Below are positions 16,006 through 26,493 of a stretch of DNA of 64,000 nt, in pieces. Position 1 is the stretch's first letter. Each line of letters begins with the position of its first letter. Source of the stretch: JADHLJ01 sp038146985 (GTDB lineage: Bacteria > Pseudomonadota > Alphaproteobacteria > Thalassobaculales > Thalassobaculaceae); the NCBI GenBank assembly GCA_038146985.1, contig JAYQSQ010000001.1:372001-436000 (forward strand), written 5' to 3'. The notes below the pieces were generated by a model, which made no database searches, was not told where the DNA came from, and saw only the letters and a program-made list of their open reading frames with translations. A program made the translations under genes and the position numbers.

Positions 16006-16974
16006 ATGAGCACCTATCAACCGCCGGCGGACGTGACCGCGCAAACCGCCGAGTTTCTGCGCAAGGTCAAGGCGCTGAATCTGACGCCTATGGAGCAGCT
16101 GACGGCCAAGCAGGCGCGCGAACAGATGGAACGCGCCGTCGCCGCCCGGGACGTGCCATCGCCGGAAATCAAGGGCACCCGCGAGTTGCGCATTCCCGGA
16201 CCCGCCGGCCTCATTCCCGCCCGGCTTTACATCCCGCGCGAGAATGCCGCGAACCCGCCGGGTTTGCTGGTCTACTACCATGGCGGCGGGCATGTAATCG
16301 GCAGCCTGTTCAGCCATGACGCCAGCGCGCGGGGCCTGTGCCACAACGGACGCTGCGCGGTGCTTTCCATCGACTACCGTATGGCGCCGGAGGATAAGTT
16401 CCCGGCCTCCGTCGATGACAGCTACGCGGCACTGATCTGGGCGCATGAGAATGCGGAAAGACTTGGAATCGATCCGACCAAGATTGCGGTCGGCGGTGAC
16501 AGCGCCGGCGGCAATCTGGCGGCGGTGGTTGCCCTGATGGCCCGCGACCAGGGCGGCCCGAAAATCTGCCTGCAGGTGCTGGTCTATCCGCTGGTGGATT
16601 ACCGGTGCAGGGGCAAAAGCTACGAGCAGTTTGCAAAGGGGTACGGCGTCCTCGAAAAAAGCACGATGCTGTGGTTTCAGCAGCACTATCTCGGCAAGTC
16701 GAAGAAGAACCACAATGACTGGCGTGCCTCGCCGCTCTTGGCGGAGTCGCACGCGGATCTCGCACCGGCGATCATTCTGGCGGCGGGCTGCGACGTGCTG
16801 CGCGATGAGGCGCGGGCCTATGCGGGCAAGCTGGCGGGGGCGGGCGTCTCGGTCGAGTACAAGGAGTATCCGGGCGTTCTGCACGGCTTCTTCGGCCTGA
16901 CGCAAATGATCGACGAGGCGGATGCCGCGCACCTGGCGGCGGGACGGGCGCTGGTCGCGGCGATGGGGGTCTAA
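16006..16974 (+). CDS. Alpha/beta hydrolase fold-3 esterase (hormone-sensitive-lipase family)
   Basis: The 322-residue protein has the oxyanion motif HGGG at 92-95 (YYHGGGHVIGS), the nucleophile Ser166 in GDSAGGN, and the C-terminal HGF histidine in GVLHGFFG, all hallmarks of the HSL/esterase family IV. It hydrolyses short-chain carboxylic esters in the cytoplasm. It is the third gene of the run that begins with the luciferase-like monooxygenase. About 105 bp separate it from the beta-oxidation genes. Confidence 0.87.
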   Translation: MSTYQPPADVTAQTAEFLRKVKALNLTPMEQLTAKQAREQMERAVAARDVPSPEIKGTRELRIPGPAGLIPARLYIPRENAANPPGLLVYYHGGGHVIGSLFSHDASARGLCHNGRCAVLSIDYRMAPEDKFPASVDDSYAALIWAHENAERLGIDPTKIAVGGDSAGGNLAAVVALMARDQGGPKICLQVLVYPLVDYRCRGKSYEQFAKGYGVLEKSTMLWFQQHYLGKSKKNHNDWRASPLLAESHADLAPAIILAAGCDVLRDEARAYAGKLAGAGVSVEYKEYPGVLHGFFGLTQMIDEADAAHLAAGRALVAAMGV

Positions 16975-17079
16975 ACCCGCCCCGCTGCTGCATCGGCGCT
17001 TGCGCATCGGGTTTCCGGGGCGCAGGTTGCCCGGACACTCCCGTTTTCCGCATCGCGGCGCCGGCCGCAGAGGTGTTTT

Positions 17080-19185
17080 ATGAACGCAGTTATCGAGGAA
17101 CGCCGCGGTTCCGTCCTGATCCTGAAGCTCAACAACCCGCCGGTGAACGGCCTCGGCGCGGCCTTGCGCACGGCGATGGTGGCCGCCGTCAAGGCGGGCC
17201 AGGCGGATAACGGGATCGCCGCCTTTGTGATCACCGGGGAAGGCCGGATGTACAGCGCCGGCGCCGATATCCGCGAGTTCGGCTCAGCTCCGCCCCCAGG
17301 CACGCCGGACTTGAACGATGTCATCGCCAGCCTCGAGAATTCGTCGAAGCCGGTCGTCTCGGCGATCCATGGTGTCGCGGCGGGCGGCGGGCTTGAACTG
17401 GCACTCGGAACCCACTACCGGGTCGGCGCGGCGAAGACCCGCATCGGCCTGCCGGAAGTCACCCTCGGTATTTTGCCTGGCGCCGGCGGTACTCAGCGTC
17501 TGCCACGGCTGATCGACATCCACAAGGCGCTGGACCTGATCACGTCCGGCCGGCTGATCTCGGTGAACGAGGCGCACAAGCTCGGCGTCATCGACGAGGT
17601 CGTGGAAGGCGATGTGCTGGAAGCGGCGGTCAAGGCGGCGGAGCGGCTGGCCGCCTCCGGCGCGGCGCCACGTCGTTCGCGCGATCAGTCCGTCGGCCTC
17701 GCCGCCGCCAAGGCCGATCCCAAGCTGTTCGAGACCTTCGCCAAGACCATGGCCAAGGCGGCGCGGGGGATGAACGCGCCGTATGCCTGTGTGCGCTGCG
17801 TCGAGGCGGCGGCGACCATGGATTTCGACGCCGGCCTCAAATACGAGCGCGAGGAGTTCAACAAGCTGGTGACGGCGACCGAATCCGCCGCCATGCGCCA
17901 CGTCTTCTTCGCCGAGCGCGAGGTGGCGAAGATCCCGGACATTCCGGCCGACACGCCGGTCAAGGACATCAAGTCCGCGGCGATCATCGGCTGCGGCACC
18001 ATGGGCGGCGGGATCGCGATGAACTTCGCCAATGTCGGCATCCCGGTCACCATCGTCGAGACCGAGCAGGCGGCGCTGGACAAGGGCATGGCGCGCATCC
18101 AGGGCAATTACGCCAATACGGTTTCCAAGGGCCGGCTCTCCCAGGAGGCGATGGACCAGCGGATGAGCCTGCTGACCGGCACCACGGACATGAATGCCGT
18201 CGCTTCGGCCGACATCGTCATTGAGGCGGTGTTCGAGGAGATGAGCGTCAAGAAGCAGATCTTCACCAAGCTCGATGCGATTGCCAAGCCCGGCGCGATC
18301 CTCGCGACCAATACCTCGACCCTGGATATCAACGAGATTGCCTCGGTCACCAAGCGGCCGGAAGCCGTGGTCGGCACGCATTTCTTCAGCCCGGCCAATG
18401 TGATGCGGCTCTTGGAGAATGTGCGCGGCGCCAAATCCTCGCCCGAGACCATCGCCTCGGTCATGAACCTCGGCAAGACCATCAACAAGGTCGCGGTGCT
18501 GGTCGGCGTGTGCGACGGTTTCGTCGGCAACCGCATGCTGCATCAGTACGGACGCGAGGCGAATTTCCTGATCGAGGAAGGCGCGTTGCCGCAGCAGGTC
18601 GACAAGGTGATCTTCGATTTCGGCTTCCCCATGGGGCCGTTCACCATGGGCGACATGGCCGGGCTCGACATCGGCTGGGCGGTGCGCAAGCGTAAGGCGG
18701 CGGAGCGGCCTTCGAACCAGCGCTATTCGGCGGTTGCCGACCGGATCTGCGAGCAGGGCCGCTTCGGCCAGAAGACCGGGGCCGGCTGGTACCGCTATGA
18801 GAAGGGCGACCGCACGCCCGTCCCCGATCCTGCAATCGAGGCGCTGATCATCCAGGCCTCCAAGGATGCGGGGATCGAACGGCGCGCGATCTCGGACGAG
18901 GAGGTGCTGAAGCGCTGCCTTTATCCGCTGGTGAACGAGGGGGCGAAGATCCTGGAGGAGGGGCTGGCGATCCGCTCCTCCGACATCGACGTGATCTGGG
19001 TGCACGGCTATGGCTTCCCGCGCTATCGCGGCGGTCCGATGTTCTGGGCCGATACCATCGGCCTGGACGAGGTCTACCAGACCATGCGGCGATATCACGC
19101 GGAGCATGGCGAGCTGATGCGGCCTGCTGGACTGTTGGAGAGACTTGCCAAGGAAGGCAAGAAATTCAGTGACTTTAAAGGCTGA
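17080..19185 (+). CDS. Bifunctional enoyl-CoA hydratase / 3-hydroxyacyl-CoA dehydrogenase (PimF/FadJ-like)
   Basis: The 701-residue fusion has an N-terminal crotonase domain with catalytic glutamates in GGGLELAL (Glu106) and LPEVTLG (Glu126), then an NAD-binding 3-hydroxyacyl-CoA dehydrogenase domain with GCGTMG at 304-309 and the catalytic histidine at about 434 in THFFSPAN. It performs hydration of enoyl-CoA and oxidation of the 3-hydroxy product. Gene order with thiolase and a large/small dehydrogenase pair resembles the pimelate (pimFABCDE) operon of Rhodopseudomonas, although no acyl-CoA ligase gene is in this run. Confidence 0.92.
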   Translation: MNAVIEERRGSVLILKLNNPPVNGLGAALRTAMVAAVKAGQADNGIAAFVITGEGRMYSAGADIREFGSAPPPGTPDLNDVIASLENSSKPVVSAIHGVAAGGGLELALGTHYRVGAAKTRIGLPEVTLGILPGAGGTQRLPRLIDIHKALDLITSGRLISVNEAHKLGVIDEVVEGDVLEAAVKAAERLAASGAAPRRSRDQSVGLAAAKADPKLFETFAKTMAKAARGMNAPYACVRCVEAAATMDFDAGLKYEREEFNKLVTATESAAMRHVFFAEREVAKIPDIPADTPVKDIKSAAIIGCGTMGGGIAMNFANVGIPVTIVETEQAALDKGMARIQGNYANTVSKGRLSQEAMDQRMSLLTGTTDMNAVASADIVIEAVFEEMSVKKQIFTKLDAIAKPGAILATNTSTLDINEIASVTKRPEAVVGTHFFSPANVMRLLENVRGAKSSPETIASVMNLGKTINKVAVLVGVCDGFVGNRMLHQYGREANFLIEEGALPQQVDKVIFDFGFPMGPFTMGDMAGLDIGWAVRKRKAAERPSNQRYSAVADRICEQGRFGQKTGAGWYRYEKGDRTPVPDPAIEALIIQASKDAGIERRAISDEEVLKRCLYPLVNEGAKILEEGLAIRSSDIDVIWVHGYGFPRYRGGPMFWADTIGLDEVYQTMRRYHAEHGELMRPAGLLERLAKEGKKFSDFKG

Positions 19186-19313
19186 ATTAAGAAATGAGAT
19201 TAATTGGTGACGCAGCCGTCGCCAGCCGGGCCCGATGCGGTGTCTGGTTCTGGCCTGGAAGCAATGGTATCTGAGCCTGAAACAAGAAAACAGGGCTGTC
19301 GGGAGGAAGGAAA

Positions 19314-20495
19314 ATGCGGGAAGCGGTAATCGTATCAACGGCGCGGACACCGATCGGCAGGGCGTTTCGCGGCGCCTTCAACAATACCCATGGCGCGACG
19401 ATGGGCGGCCATGTCGTGAAGGCGGCGGTGGAGCGTTCGGGTCTTGATCCGGCGGAGGTCGAGGACAGCGTCATCGGCTGCGGCTTCCCGGAGGGGGCGA
19501 CCGGGCACAATGTGGCGCGGCAGATCATGCTCAAGGCGGGTCTTCCGGTGACGTCCGGCGGCACCACGGTGAACCGCTTCTGCAGCTCGGGTCTGCAGGC
19601 GATCTCGATGGCGGCCCAGCGCGTGGTCATGGACCAGGTCCCGGCTATGGTCGCCGGCGGCCTGGAGTCGATCAGCCTGATCCAGCCCAACATGAACACC
19701 ACTCACTACAAGGAAGCCGGCCTGGAGAAGACCAAGCCCGAGATCTGGATGCCGATGATCGAGACGGCGGACAATGTCGGCCATCGCTATGGCGTCACGC
19801 GCGAGGCGCAGGACGAGTATGCCTGCGAGAGCCAGCGCCGGACCGCCGCCGCGCAGCAGGCCGGCAAGTTCGACGACGAGATCGTCCCGATGCCGTCGAC
19901 CATGCTGGTGAAGGACAAGGAAACCGGCGAGATCAGTTCCAAGGACGTGCTTCTGGAAAAAGACGAGGGCAACCGGCCGGGTACCAACATGGAAGGGCTG
20001 CAAGGCCTCGAGCCGGTGCGCGGGGCGGGGCATTTCATCACCGCCGGCAACGCCAGCCAGCTTTCCGATGGGGCGTCGGCCTGTGTGGTCATGGACGCCA
20101 AGCTGGCGGAAAAGCGCAATATCGAGCCGCTCGGCCTCTACAAGGGCCTCGCCGTGGCCGGCTGCGAGCCCGACGAGATGGGCATCGGGCCGGTCTTCGC
20201 GGTGCCGCGCCTGCTGGAGCGTCATGGCCTCAAGATGGACGATATCGATCTCTGGGAGTTGAACGAGGCTTTCGCGGTGCAGGTCTTGTACTGCCGCGAC
20301 AGACTCGGCATCCCGAACGAGAACCTGAACGTCAGCGGCGGGTCGATCTCGATCGGCCACCCCTATGGCATGAGCGGGGCACGGATGACCGGGCACGCCC
20401 TGATCGAGGGCAAGCGGCGCGGCGCCAAGAACGTGGTGATCACCATGTGTGTCGGCGGCGGCATGGGCGTCGCCGGTCTCTTCGAAGTGCTCTGA
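19314..20495 (+). CDS. Acetyl-CoA C-acyltransferase (thiolase, PimB/FadA-like)
   Basis: The 393-residue thiolase has all three catalytic positions: Cys90 in NRFCSSG, His349 in GHPYGMSG, and Cys379 in MCVGGGMG. It cleaves 3-ketoacyl-CoA with CoA in the last step of beta-oxidation. GGGAGGAAGGAAA immediately before the ATG is a strong ribosome site. It lies between the hydratase/dehydrogenase and the dehydrogenase pair, and the next gene starts 13 bp downstream, so one transcript is likely. Confidence 0.93.
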   Translation: MREAVIVSTARTPIGRAFRGAFNNTHGATMGGHVVKAAVERSGLDPAEVEDSVIGCGFPEGATGHNVARQIMLKAGLPVTSGGTTVNRFCSSGLQAISMAAQRVVMDQVPAMVAGGLESISLIQPNMNTTHYKEAGLEKTKPEIWMPMIETADNVGHRYGVTREAQDEYACESQRRTAAAQQAGKFDDEIVPMPSTMLVKDKETGEISSKDVLLEKDEGNRPGTNMEGLQGLEPVRGAGHFITAGNASQLSDGASACVVMDAKLAEKRNIEPLGLYKGLAVAGCEPDEMGIGPVFAVPRLLERHGLKMDDIDLWELNEAFAVQVLYCRDRLGIPNENLNVSGGSISIGHPYGMSGARMTGHALIEGKRRGAKNVVITMCVGGGMGVAGLFEVL

Positions 20496-20508
20496 GCGGG
20501 AGGCGGCA

Positions 20509-21705
20509 ATGGAACTGATCCTGACCCCGGAAGAACAGAAATTTCGTGACGAGGTGCGCGCGTTCCTGACGGCGAACGTGCCGGCGGAGGTCAAGGAAAA
20601 GACCATGACCGGCTACCGTCTCAGCAAGGAGGAGCACGTCTCCTGGCAGAAGACGCTCTACGAGAAGGGCTGGATGGCGCCGAGTTGGCCGGTCGAGCAT
20701 GGCGGCACCACCTGGACGCCGATGCAGAAGCACATCTTCCAGGAGGAATGCGCCGCCGCCGGTGCGCCGCCCGTGGTGGCCTTCGGTGTCGTCATGGTGG
20801 CGCCGGTGATCATGAAATTCGGCACCCAGAAGCAGAAGGATTACTTCCTTCCCCGCATCCTGCGGTCCGATGACTGGTGGTGCCAGGGCTATTCCGAGCC
20901 CGGTTCGGGGTCCGACCTGGCGTCGCTCAGGACCAAGGCGGTGCTGAACGGCGATCATTACATCGTGAACGGCCAGAAGACCTGGACCACCATGGCCCAG
21001 TACGCCAACATGATGTTCTGTCTGACCCGCACCGACGACAGCGGTAAACGCCAGGAGGGCATCACCTTCCTGCTGATCGATATGGATCAGCCCGGCGTCA
21101 CGGTGCAGCCGATCACCACCATCGACGGCAGCCAGGAAATCAATAACGTCTTCCTCGAGGATGTGAAGGTGCCGGTCGAGAACCGGGTGGGCGAGGAAGG
21201 CAAGGGCTGGACTTACGCTAAGTATCTCCTCGGCCACGAGCGGACCAGCATCGCCGCCGTCGGGCGCTCGAAGGCGCAACTCGCCCGGCTGCGGGACATC
21301 GCCAAGGTTGAACAGCAGGACGGCCGTCCGCTGATCGAGGACGAGGCGTTCCAGAAGAAGCTCGCCGAGATCGAGATCGACCTTCTGGCTTTGGAATCCC
21401 TGGTCCTGCGAGTGCTTTCCGACGAAAGCGCCGGCAAGGGGCCGGGGCCCGAGGCGTCCTTCCTCAAGATCCGCGGCACCGAGGTGCAGCAGGGCATCAC
21501 CGAGCTTCTGGTCGAGGCGATCGGGAACTACGCGCACCCCTATGTCCCCGAGGCGATGCAGACCGGCTGGAACGAGGATCCGATCGGGCCGGAATACGCC
21601 GCCTCCATCGCGCCGCACTATTTCAACTGGCGCAAGGCGTCGATCTACGGCGGGTCGAACGAGATCCAGAAGAACATCATCGCCAAGGCGGTGCTCGGCC
21701 TCTAG
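20509..21705 (+). CDS. Acyl-CoA dehydrogenase, PimC-like large subunit
   Basis: The 398-residue flavoprotein has the acyl-CoA dehydrogenase signature GYSEPGSGSDLASL, the mid-domain TTIDGSQEINNVFLEDV, and the terminal YGGSNEIQKNIIAKAVLGL helix. The start at 20509 is set by GGGAGG about 10 bases upstream. Together with the following shorter dehydrogenase it matches the large/small pairs such as PimC/PimD, which act on dicarboxyl-CoA or other ring-derived acyl-CoAs. FAD is the cofactor and ETF the expected electron acceptor. Confidence 0.9.
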   Translation: MELILTPEEQKFRDEVRAFLTANVPAEVKEKTMTGYRLSKEEHVSWQKTLYEKGWMAPSWPVEHGGTTWTPMQKHIFQEECAAAGAPPVVAFGVVMVAPVIMKFGTQKQKDYFLPRILRSDDWWCQGYSEPGSGSDLASLRTKAVLNGDHYIVNGQKTWTTMAQYANMMFCLTRTDDSGKRQEGITFLLIDMDQPGVTVQPITTIDGSQEINNVFLEDVKVPVENRVGEEGKGWTYAKYLLGHERTSIAAVGRSKAQLARLRDIAKVEQQDGRPLIEDEAFQKKLAEIEIDLLALESLVLRVLSDESAGKGPGPEASFLKIRGTEVQQGITELLVEAIGNYAHPYVPEAMQTGWNEDPIGPEYAASIAPHYFNWRKASIYGGSNEIQKNIIAKAVLGL

Positions 21706-21743
21706 GGCCGGGCCCGGGCGGCGCGCTGAAAATCGAGGGTTCC

Positions 21744-22877
21744 ATGAGTTTCGCTTTCAACGACGATCAGAAACTGCTGGCCGAAAGCGCCGACCGTTTC
21801 ATCCAGGACGACTACGCATTCGAGACACGCCGCAAGATCATGGCCATGGACGGCGGTTTCAGCCGCGAGGTCTGGAGCCAGTTCGCGGAACTCGGCTGGC
21901 TGGCGCTGCCGATCCCTGAGGCGCATGGCGGTCTCGGCGGATCGACGGTGGATACCGCCGTGCTGATGGAGTGCCTCGGGCGCGGCCTCGTGTTGGAACC
22001 GTATCTCGCCACCGTGGTGCTAGGTGCGGGCGCGGTTGCCGAGGCCGGCAATGAGGCCCAGAAGAACGCGATCCTGGCGGGCGTTGCCGAAGGCGCAACG
22101 ATGCTTGCCTTCGCCCATGTGGAACCGAAGGCGCGCTTTAACCTCAACCATGTGGAGACGAGCGCGGCGAAAGACGGTTCAGGCTATGTGCTGAACGGCG
22201 CCAAGGCGGTGGTGCATAACGCCGAGACCGCCGACACCCTGGTCGTCTCGGCCCGCACTGCCGGCAAGGCGACGGATGCCGACGGCGTGACCCTGTTCCT
22301 TGTCGACCGCGCGGCGGCGGGCGTCGAGCTGCGGTCCTACCCGACGATCGACGGTCTGAGAGCCTCGGAAGTGGCACTGAAGGGGGTGAAGGTCGGGGCG
22401 GACACGGTGCTTGGCGAGGTCGGCGCGGCGATGCCGGTGATCGAGACGGTGGCCGACCGGGCCAGTGTTCTGCTCTGCGCCGAGGCGGCGGGCGCGATGG
22501 ATTCCGCCGTCAAGCTGACGGTCGAATACATGAAGACGCGGGTCCAGTTCGGCCGGCCGATCGGCGAGTTTCAGGTGCTGCAGCACCGCGCCGTCGAAAT
22601 GCTGGGGGCCAAGGAGTTTTCCCGCGCGCTCACCTATCGAGCCGCCGGGGTGATCGATGGCGCCAATCCCCGGGTGCGGTCCCGCGCGGTCTCCGCCGCC
22701 AAGGTCGAGATGGGCCGCGCCGGCAAGAAGATTGGTCAGGAAGGCGTGCAACTGCACGGCGGCATGGGCATGACCGACGACATGGCGGTGGGCCATTACT
22801 TCAAGCGGCTGACCATGATCGACATGATGTTCGGCAACACGGACCACCACATGCGGCGCTTTGCCCGTCTCGCCTAG
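21744..22877 (+). CDS. Acyl-CoA dehydrogenase, PimD-like small subunit
   Basis: The 377-residue protein shares the acyl-CoA dehydrogenase fold but has a shorter, less conserved middle region (TMLAFAHVEPKARF in place of the usual TEP-G-GSD motif), typical of the second member of heteromeric dehydrogenase pairs. The C-terminal EGVQLHGGMGMTDDMAVGHY segment that contacts FAD is intact. It follows the large subunit by 38 bp. Its activity is likely dependent on that partner. Confidence 0.87.
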   Translation: MSFAFNDDQKLLAESADRFIQDDYAFETRRKIMAMDGGFSREVWSQFAELGWLALPIPEAHGGLGGSTVDTAVLMECLGRGLVLEPYLATVVLGAGAVAEAGNEAQKNAILAGVAEGATMLAFAHVEPKARFNLNHVETSAAKDGSGYVLNGAKAVVHNAETADTLVVSARTAGKATDADGVTLFLVDRAAAGVELRSYPTIDGLRASEVALKGVKVGADTVLGEVGAAMPVIETVADRASVLLCAEAAGAMDSAVKLTVEYMKTRVQFGRPIGEFQVLQHRAVEMLGAKEFSRALTYRAAGVIDGANPRVRSRAVSAAKVEMGRAGKKIGQEGVQLHGGMGMTDDMAVGHYFKRLTMIDMMFGNTDHHMRRFARLA

Positions 22878-22925
22878 GCCGGCGGCTGCGCCAACGCTTA
22901 TTCAACCAGATTTAAGGAGACTGCC

Positions 22926-24128
<1,203 letters not shown>

Positions 24129-24152
24129 CGGCGCGTCGGCAGCCGCGCGAAC

Positions 24153-24184
24153 AAAGCGCTCCGGGTTCCGCCGGAGCGCTTTTT
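24153..24184 (+). terminator. Rho-independent terminator after the beta-oxidation run
   Basis: A 12-bp perfect stem, AAAGCGCTCCGG (24153-24164) with its complement at 24171-24182, has a six-base loop and runs directly into TTTT. It sits 24 bp after the dehydrogenase stop and is the best intrinsic terminator in the window. Confidence 0.92.
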
Positions 24185-24240
24185 CGTGGCATGATTTGAG
24201 CTTCGTTCAAGGGCCGAGAGCCGGTGGACCGGATAAATCC

Positions 24241-24894
24241 ATGAGCAAGATCTACACGCCCACCCAGGATATGGAGTTCCTGACGCCCTTTGGGCCGACC
24301 ATGGGTTATCTGAAACTCCCCGACGCGGTAGTGGCGGCCCTGAATGCCTGTCTGAACGACTCGCTGATCGATTACTCGGACAACCTGGTCGGCAAGGTGC
24401 GGGCCGAGCTGAAGTTCGATGAGAGGGCCGAGCAGGTGGCGATGAAGGCGGTCTCGAACTTCGTTTACAAGTACTATGCCTTCACGATGAACCGGAACAC
24501 GTTCGGCGAAAAACAACCGGACCGGGGAGCCAATGACTATACCCTGGAACTGATCTCCGCCTGGTTCGTTCGCCAGTACGAGGGCGAGTACAATCCCTTG
24601 CACATCCACCCGAACTGCCAGCTTTCCTGCGTCGGCTATCTCGCGCTTCCCGACGGCATCGAGGCGGAGTGGGAGGAGGATTACAAGGACCATCATCCGA
24701 GTCACGGTCATATCCATTTCGCGTCCGGAACGGCGGCGGCGCACAGTTCGACGAATTTTCTGGTGAAACCGAGGGTCGGGGATTTCTACATCTTTCCGAG
24801 CCACGTGTTTCACGTGGTTTATCCTTTTTATTCAAAGGGTGAGCGACGTTCCTTCAGTATGAACATGAACTTTACGGAAACGGCGAAAAGTTAA
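24241..24894 (+). CDS. Putative 2OG-Fe(II) oxygenase (PF13759 type)
   Basis: The 217-residue protein has the double-stranded beta-helix pattern of the 2OG-FeII_Oxy_5 family: NPLHIHPNCQLSCVGYL, then GDFYIFPSHVFHVVYPFYSKGERRSFSMN, where the histidines are the likely iron ligands and the arginine of GERRS the likely 2-oxoglutarate anchor. The family oxygenates unknown, possibly protein or small-molecule, substrates. It begins 57 bp after the terminator with its own start at 24241 and is single. Confidence 0.75.
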   Translation: MSKIYTPTQDMEFLTPFGPTMGYLKLPDAVVAALNACLNDSLIDYSDNLVGKVRAELKFDERAEQVAMKAVSNFVYKYYAFTMNRNTFGEKQPDRGANDYTLELISAWFVRQYEGEYNPLHIHPNCQLSCVGYLALPDGIEAEWEEDYKDHHPSHGHIHFASGTAAAHSSTNFLVKPRVGDFYIFPSHVFHVVYPFYSKGERRSFSMNMNFTETAKS

Positions 24895-25248
24895 TGCCGT
24901 AGGCGAAATGTTCGATCTCAGTGCGGTCCTGGCGAAGAGCAGCGGACGTGATCTTCTATCCGTATCCCCGACGAAGGTCGGGGCCGAAGCCTGAGACTGG
25001 TCCGCGTGACGGTTTTCAGATCTCGACCGGTCGTCTCAAAAGCGCTCAGCCAACCGTCGCTTTCTTTCACGTCAGGCGTCGGCCCCGGCCTGCGCTGGAG
25101 CCGAAGAATGAAAGCCACGGCCACCGCCGAACGACGGTCTCGTCGCCCCCTGTGGAAACAGGGGCTCAACACCGTCTGCCAGAAGTCCCGGCTCTCGCCC
25201 GGGCCACAGTCAGATAGAGCGGGCGGAGAAACGCTTTAAGCCGTCCGC
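24895..25248. other. Convergent gap filled with repeat units, no gene seen
   Basis: The gap lies between the ends of the 2OG oxygenase and APH-like kinase genes. It holds the paired repeat at 24964-25098 and a separate hairpin at 25147-25164 (CCCCTGT with its complement, loop GGAA). Open frames here are antisense pairs through the repeats and show no family resemblance. Confidence 0.6.
24964..25098. repeat. Paired inverted repeat, R3 (hairpin-CCGA-GCCTGA type)
   Basis: The left unit has hairpin CCCCGAC/GTCGGGG (24966-24983) followed by CCGAAGCCTGA; the right unit is in opposite orientation, TCAGGCGTCGG (25072-25082) followed by CCCCGGCCTGCGCTGG. The middle holds GTCCGCGTGACGG, recurring in related form in R5-R7. 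This is the same architecture as R5, R6 and R7. Confidence 0.85.
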
Positions 25249-26298
25249 CTACACGGACTGGGCGATCTCCCAGCCGATATTGGCGAGCCGCGGGGCCTTG
25301 GCGCCGACTTCGACCGCATTCTCGGAACTGGCATTGCCCTGGATGCCCCGGGCATAGACACCCTGGCAGATCGAGGCGAGGCGGAAGCAGGAGAACGCCA
25401 GGAAGAACTTGATCTCGTCGATGGAGTGACGTCCGGTTCGCCGGGCATAGGCCGCGATATAGTCGTCCTGGCTTGGGATACCGGCCATTTGCAAGTCGAG
25501 CCCGACCAGCCCGTTCAGGGACGTGCCGTCATGGGGCAGGCTGTAGCACATGACGTTATAGGCGAGATCGGCGAGCGGATGGCCAAGCGTCGATAGCTCC
25601 CAGTCGAGCACCGCGATGACCTTCGGCTCGCTCGGGTGGAGCATGAGATTGCCCATGCGGAAATCCCCGTGGGCGATCGAGACCTCGTCCTTGGCCGGTC
25701 GGTGCGCCGGAAGCCAGGCCATGAGTTCGTCCATGGCCGGCATCGGATCGGTTTTGGCCGCCTCGAACTGGCGGGTCCAGCGGTCTATCTGGCGACCGAT
25801 ATAGTTCTCCGGCTTGCCGAAATCGCCGAGGCCGACGGCGTTGAAGTCGACCCGGTGCAGGGCCGCTAGCGCCGCGTTCATCGAATCATAGATCGCGCCA
25901 CGCTCCGCCGGCGTGAAACTGCCTGGCAGCGAGGTGTCGTCGACTACCCGGCCTTCCATGAAATCCATCACGAAGAACGCGGTGCCGATGACGGAAGGGT
26001 CCTCGCAGAGATGCCGCATGACCGGCACCGGTACGTCGGTATCGGCCAGTGCCGCCATGATCCGGTACTCGCGCTCGATCAAATGGGCCGAGGGCAGCAG
26101 TTTCCCCGGTGGCTTCTTGCGCAGCACATAGCGCCTGCTTCCGGCGGTGAGCGCGAAGGTCGGGTTGGACTGTCCGCCCTGAAACTGGCGAACCTCGACG
26201 CCTTGGGCAAAAGCCGGCAGTCCGTGATCCGCGAGATAGCGCGCGAGACCCGCTTCGTCGAACCGGTGGACGTCGGTAACGGGGCCAAGTGTCGCCAT
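25249..26298 (-). CDS. Phosphotransferase family protein (APH fold, ACAD10/11 kinase-domain type)
   Basis: The 349-residue protein has the aminoglycoside-phosphotransferase fold: RKKPPG near the nucleotide-binding strand, the catalytic loop HGDFRMGN at 210-217, and the metal-binding LDWE at 231-234, followed by STLGHPLADLAYNVM. This C-terminal signature is typical of the ACAD10/11 N-terminal kinase domain and of LvaA, which phosphorylate 4-hydroxyacyl-CoA, rather than of antibiotic kinases. It converges on the beta-oxidation side, and an ACAD11-like gene is 1.1 kb away. Confidence 0.87.
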   Translation of the reverse strand: MATLGPVTDVHRFDEAGLARYLADHGLPAFAQGVEVRQFQGGQSNPTFALTAGSRRYVLRKKPPGKLLPSAHLIEREYRIMAALADTDVPVPVMRHLCEDPSVIGTAFFVMDFMEGRVVDDTSLPGSFTPAERGAIYDSMNAALAALHRVDFNAVGLGDFGKPENYIGRQIDRWTRQFEAAKTDPMPAMDELMAWLPAHRPAKDEVSIAHGDFRMGNLMLHPSEPKVIAVLDWELSTLGHPLADLAYNVMCYSLPHDGTSLNGLVGLDLQMAGIPSQDDYIAAYARRTGRHSIDEIKFFLAFSCFRLASICQGVYARGIQGNASSENAVEVGAKAPRLANIGWEIAQSV

Positions 26299-26463
26299 GA
26301 CTCGATCCTCGGTGCTGTAAGCGGCTGTCGACTCTACCGTCTAAAGAAAATACCGCCGCAAAGGAAGCCGGCGTGGGGCTCCGGCGCGGGCAAACCAACA
26401 AGAAATCCGGGCGCGGTTCGCCGTCTTGGTATCCGCCGTTGCAAAAATCCGGGGAAGGTGCTG

Positions 26464-26484
26464 TTTTCCCCTACCGAGGGAAAA
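26464..26484 (+). promoter_or_regulatory. Short hairpin overlapping the upp ribosome-binding site
   Basis: TTTTCCC at 26464-26470 pairs perfectly with GGGAAAA at 26478-26484 across a seven-base loop, and the right arm abuts the AAAGGA ribosome site 10 bases before the upp ATG. It could damp translation initiation. Seven base pairs in this context may also be chance. Confidence 0.35.
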
Positions 26485-26493
26485 GGACAGGGC

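Noticed and set aside
13843..17007. Very long open frame (1054 codons) on the minus strand
   Set aside because: It lies antisense to four well-supported genes; high-GC codon bias on one strand opens long frames on the other. The translation is rich in Arg, His, Gly and Ala and has no family motifs.
17284..19350. 688-codon minus-strand frame across the hydratase/dehydrogenase gene
   Set aside because: Antisense shadow of a strongly conserved gene; low-complexity composition and no start signal.
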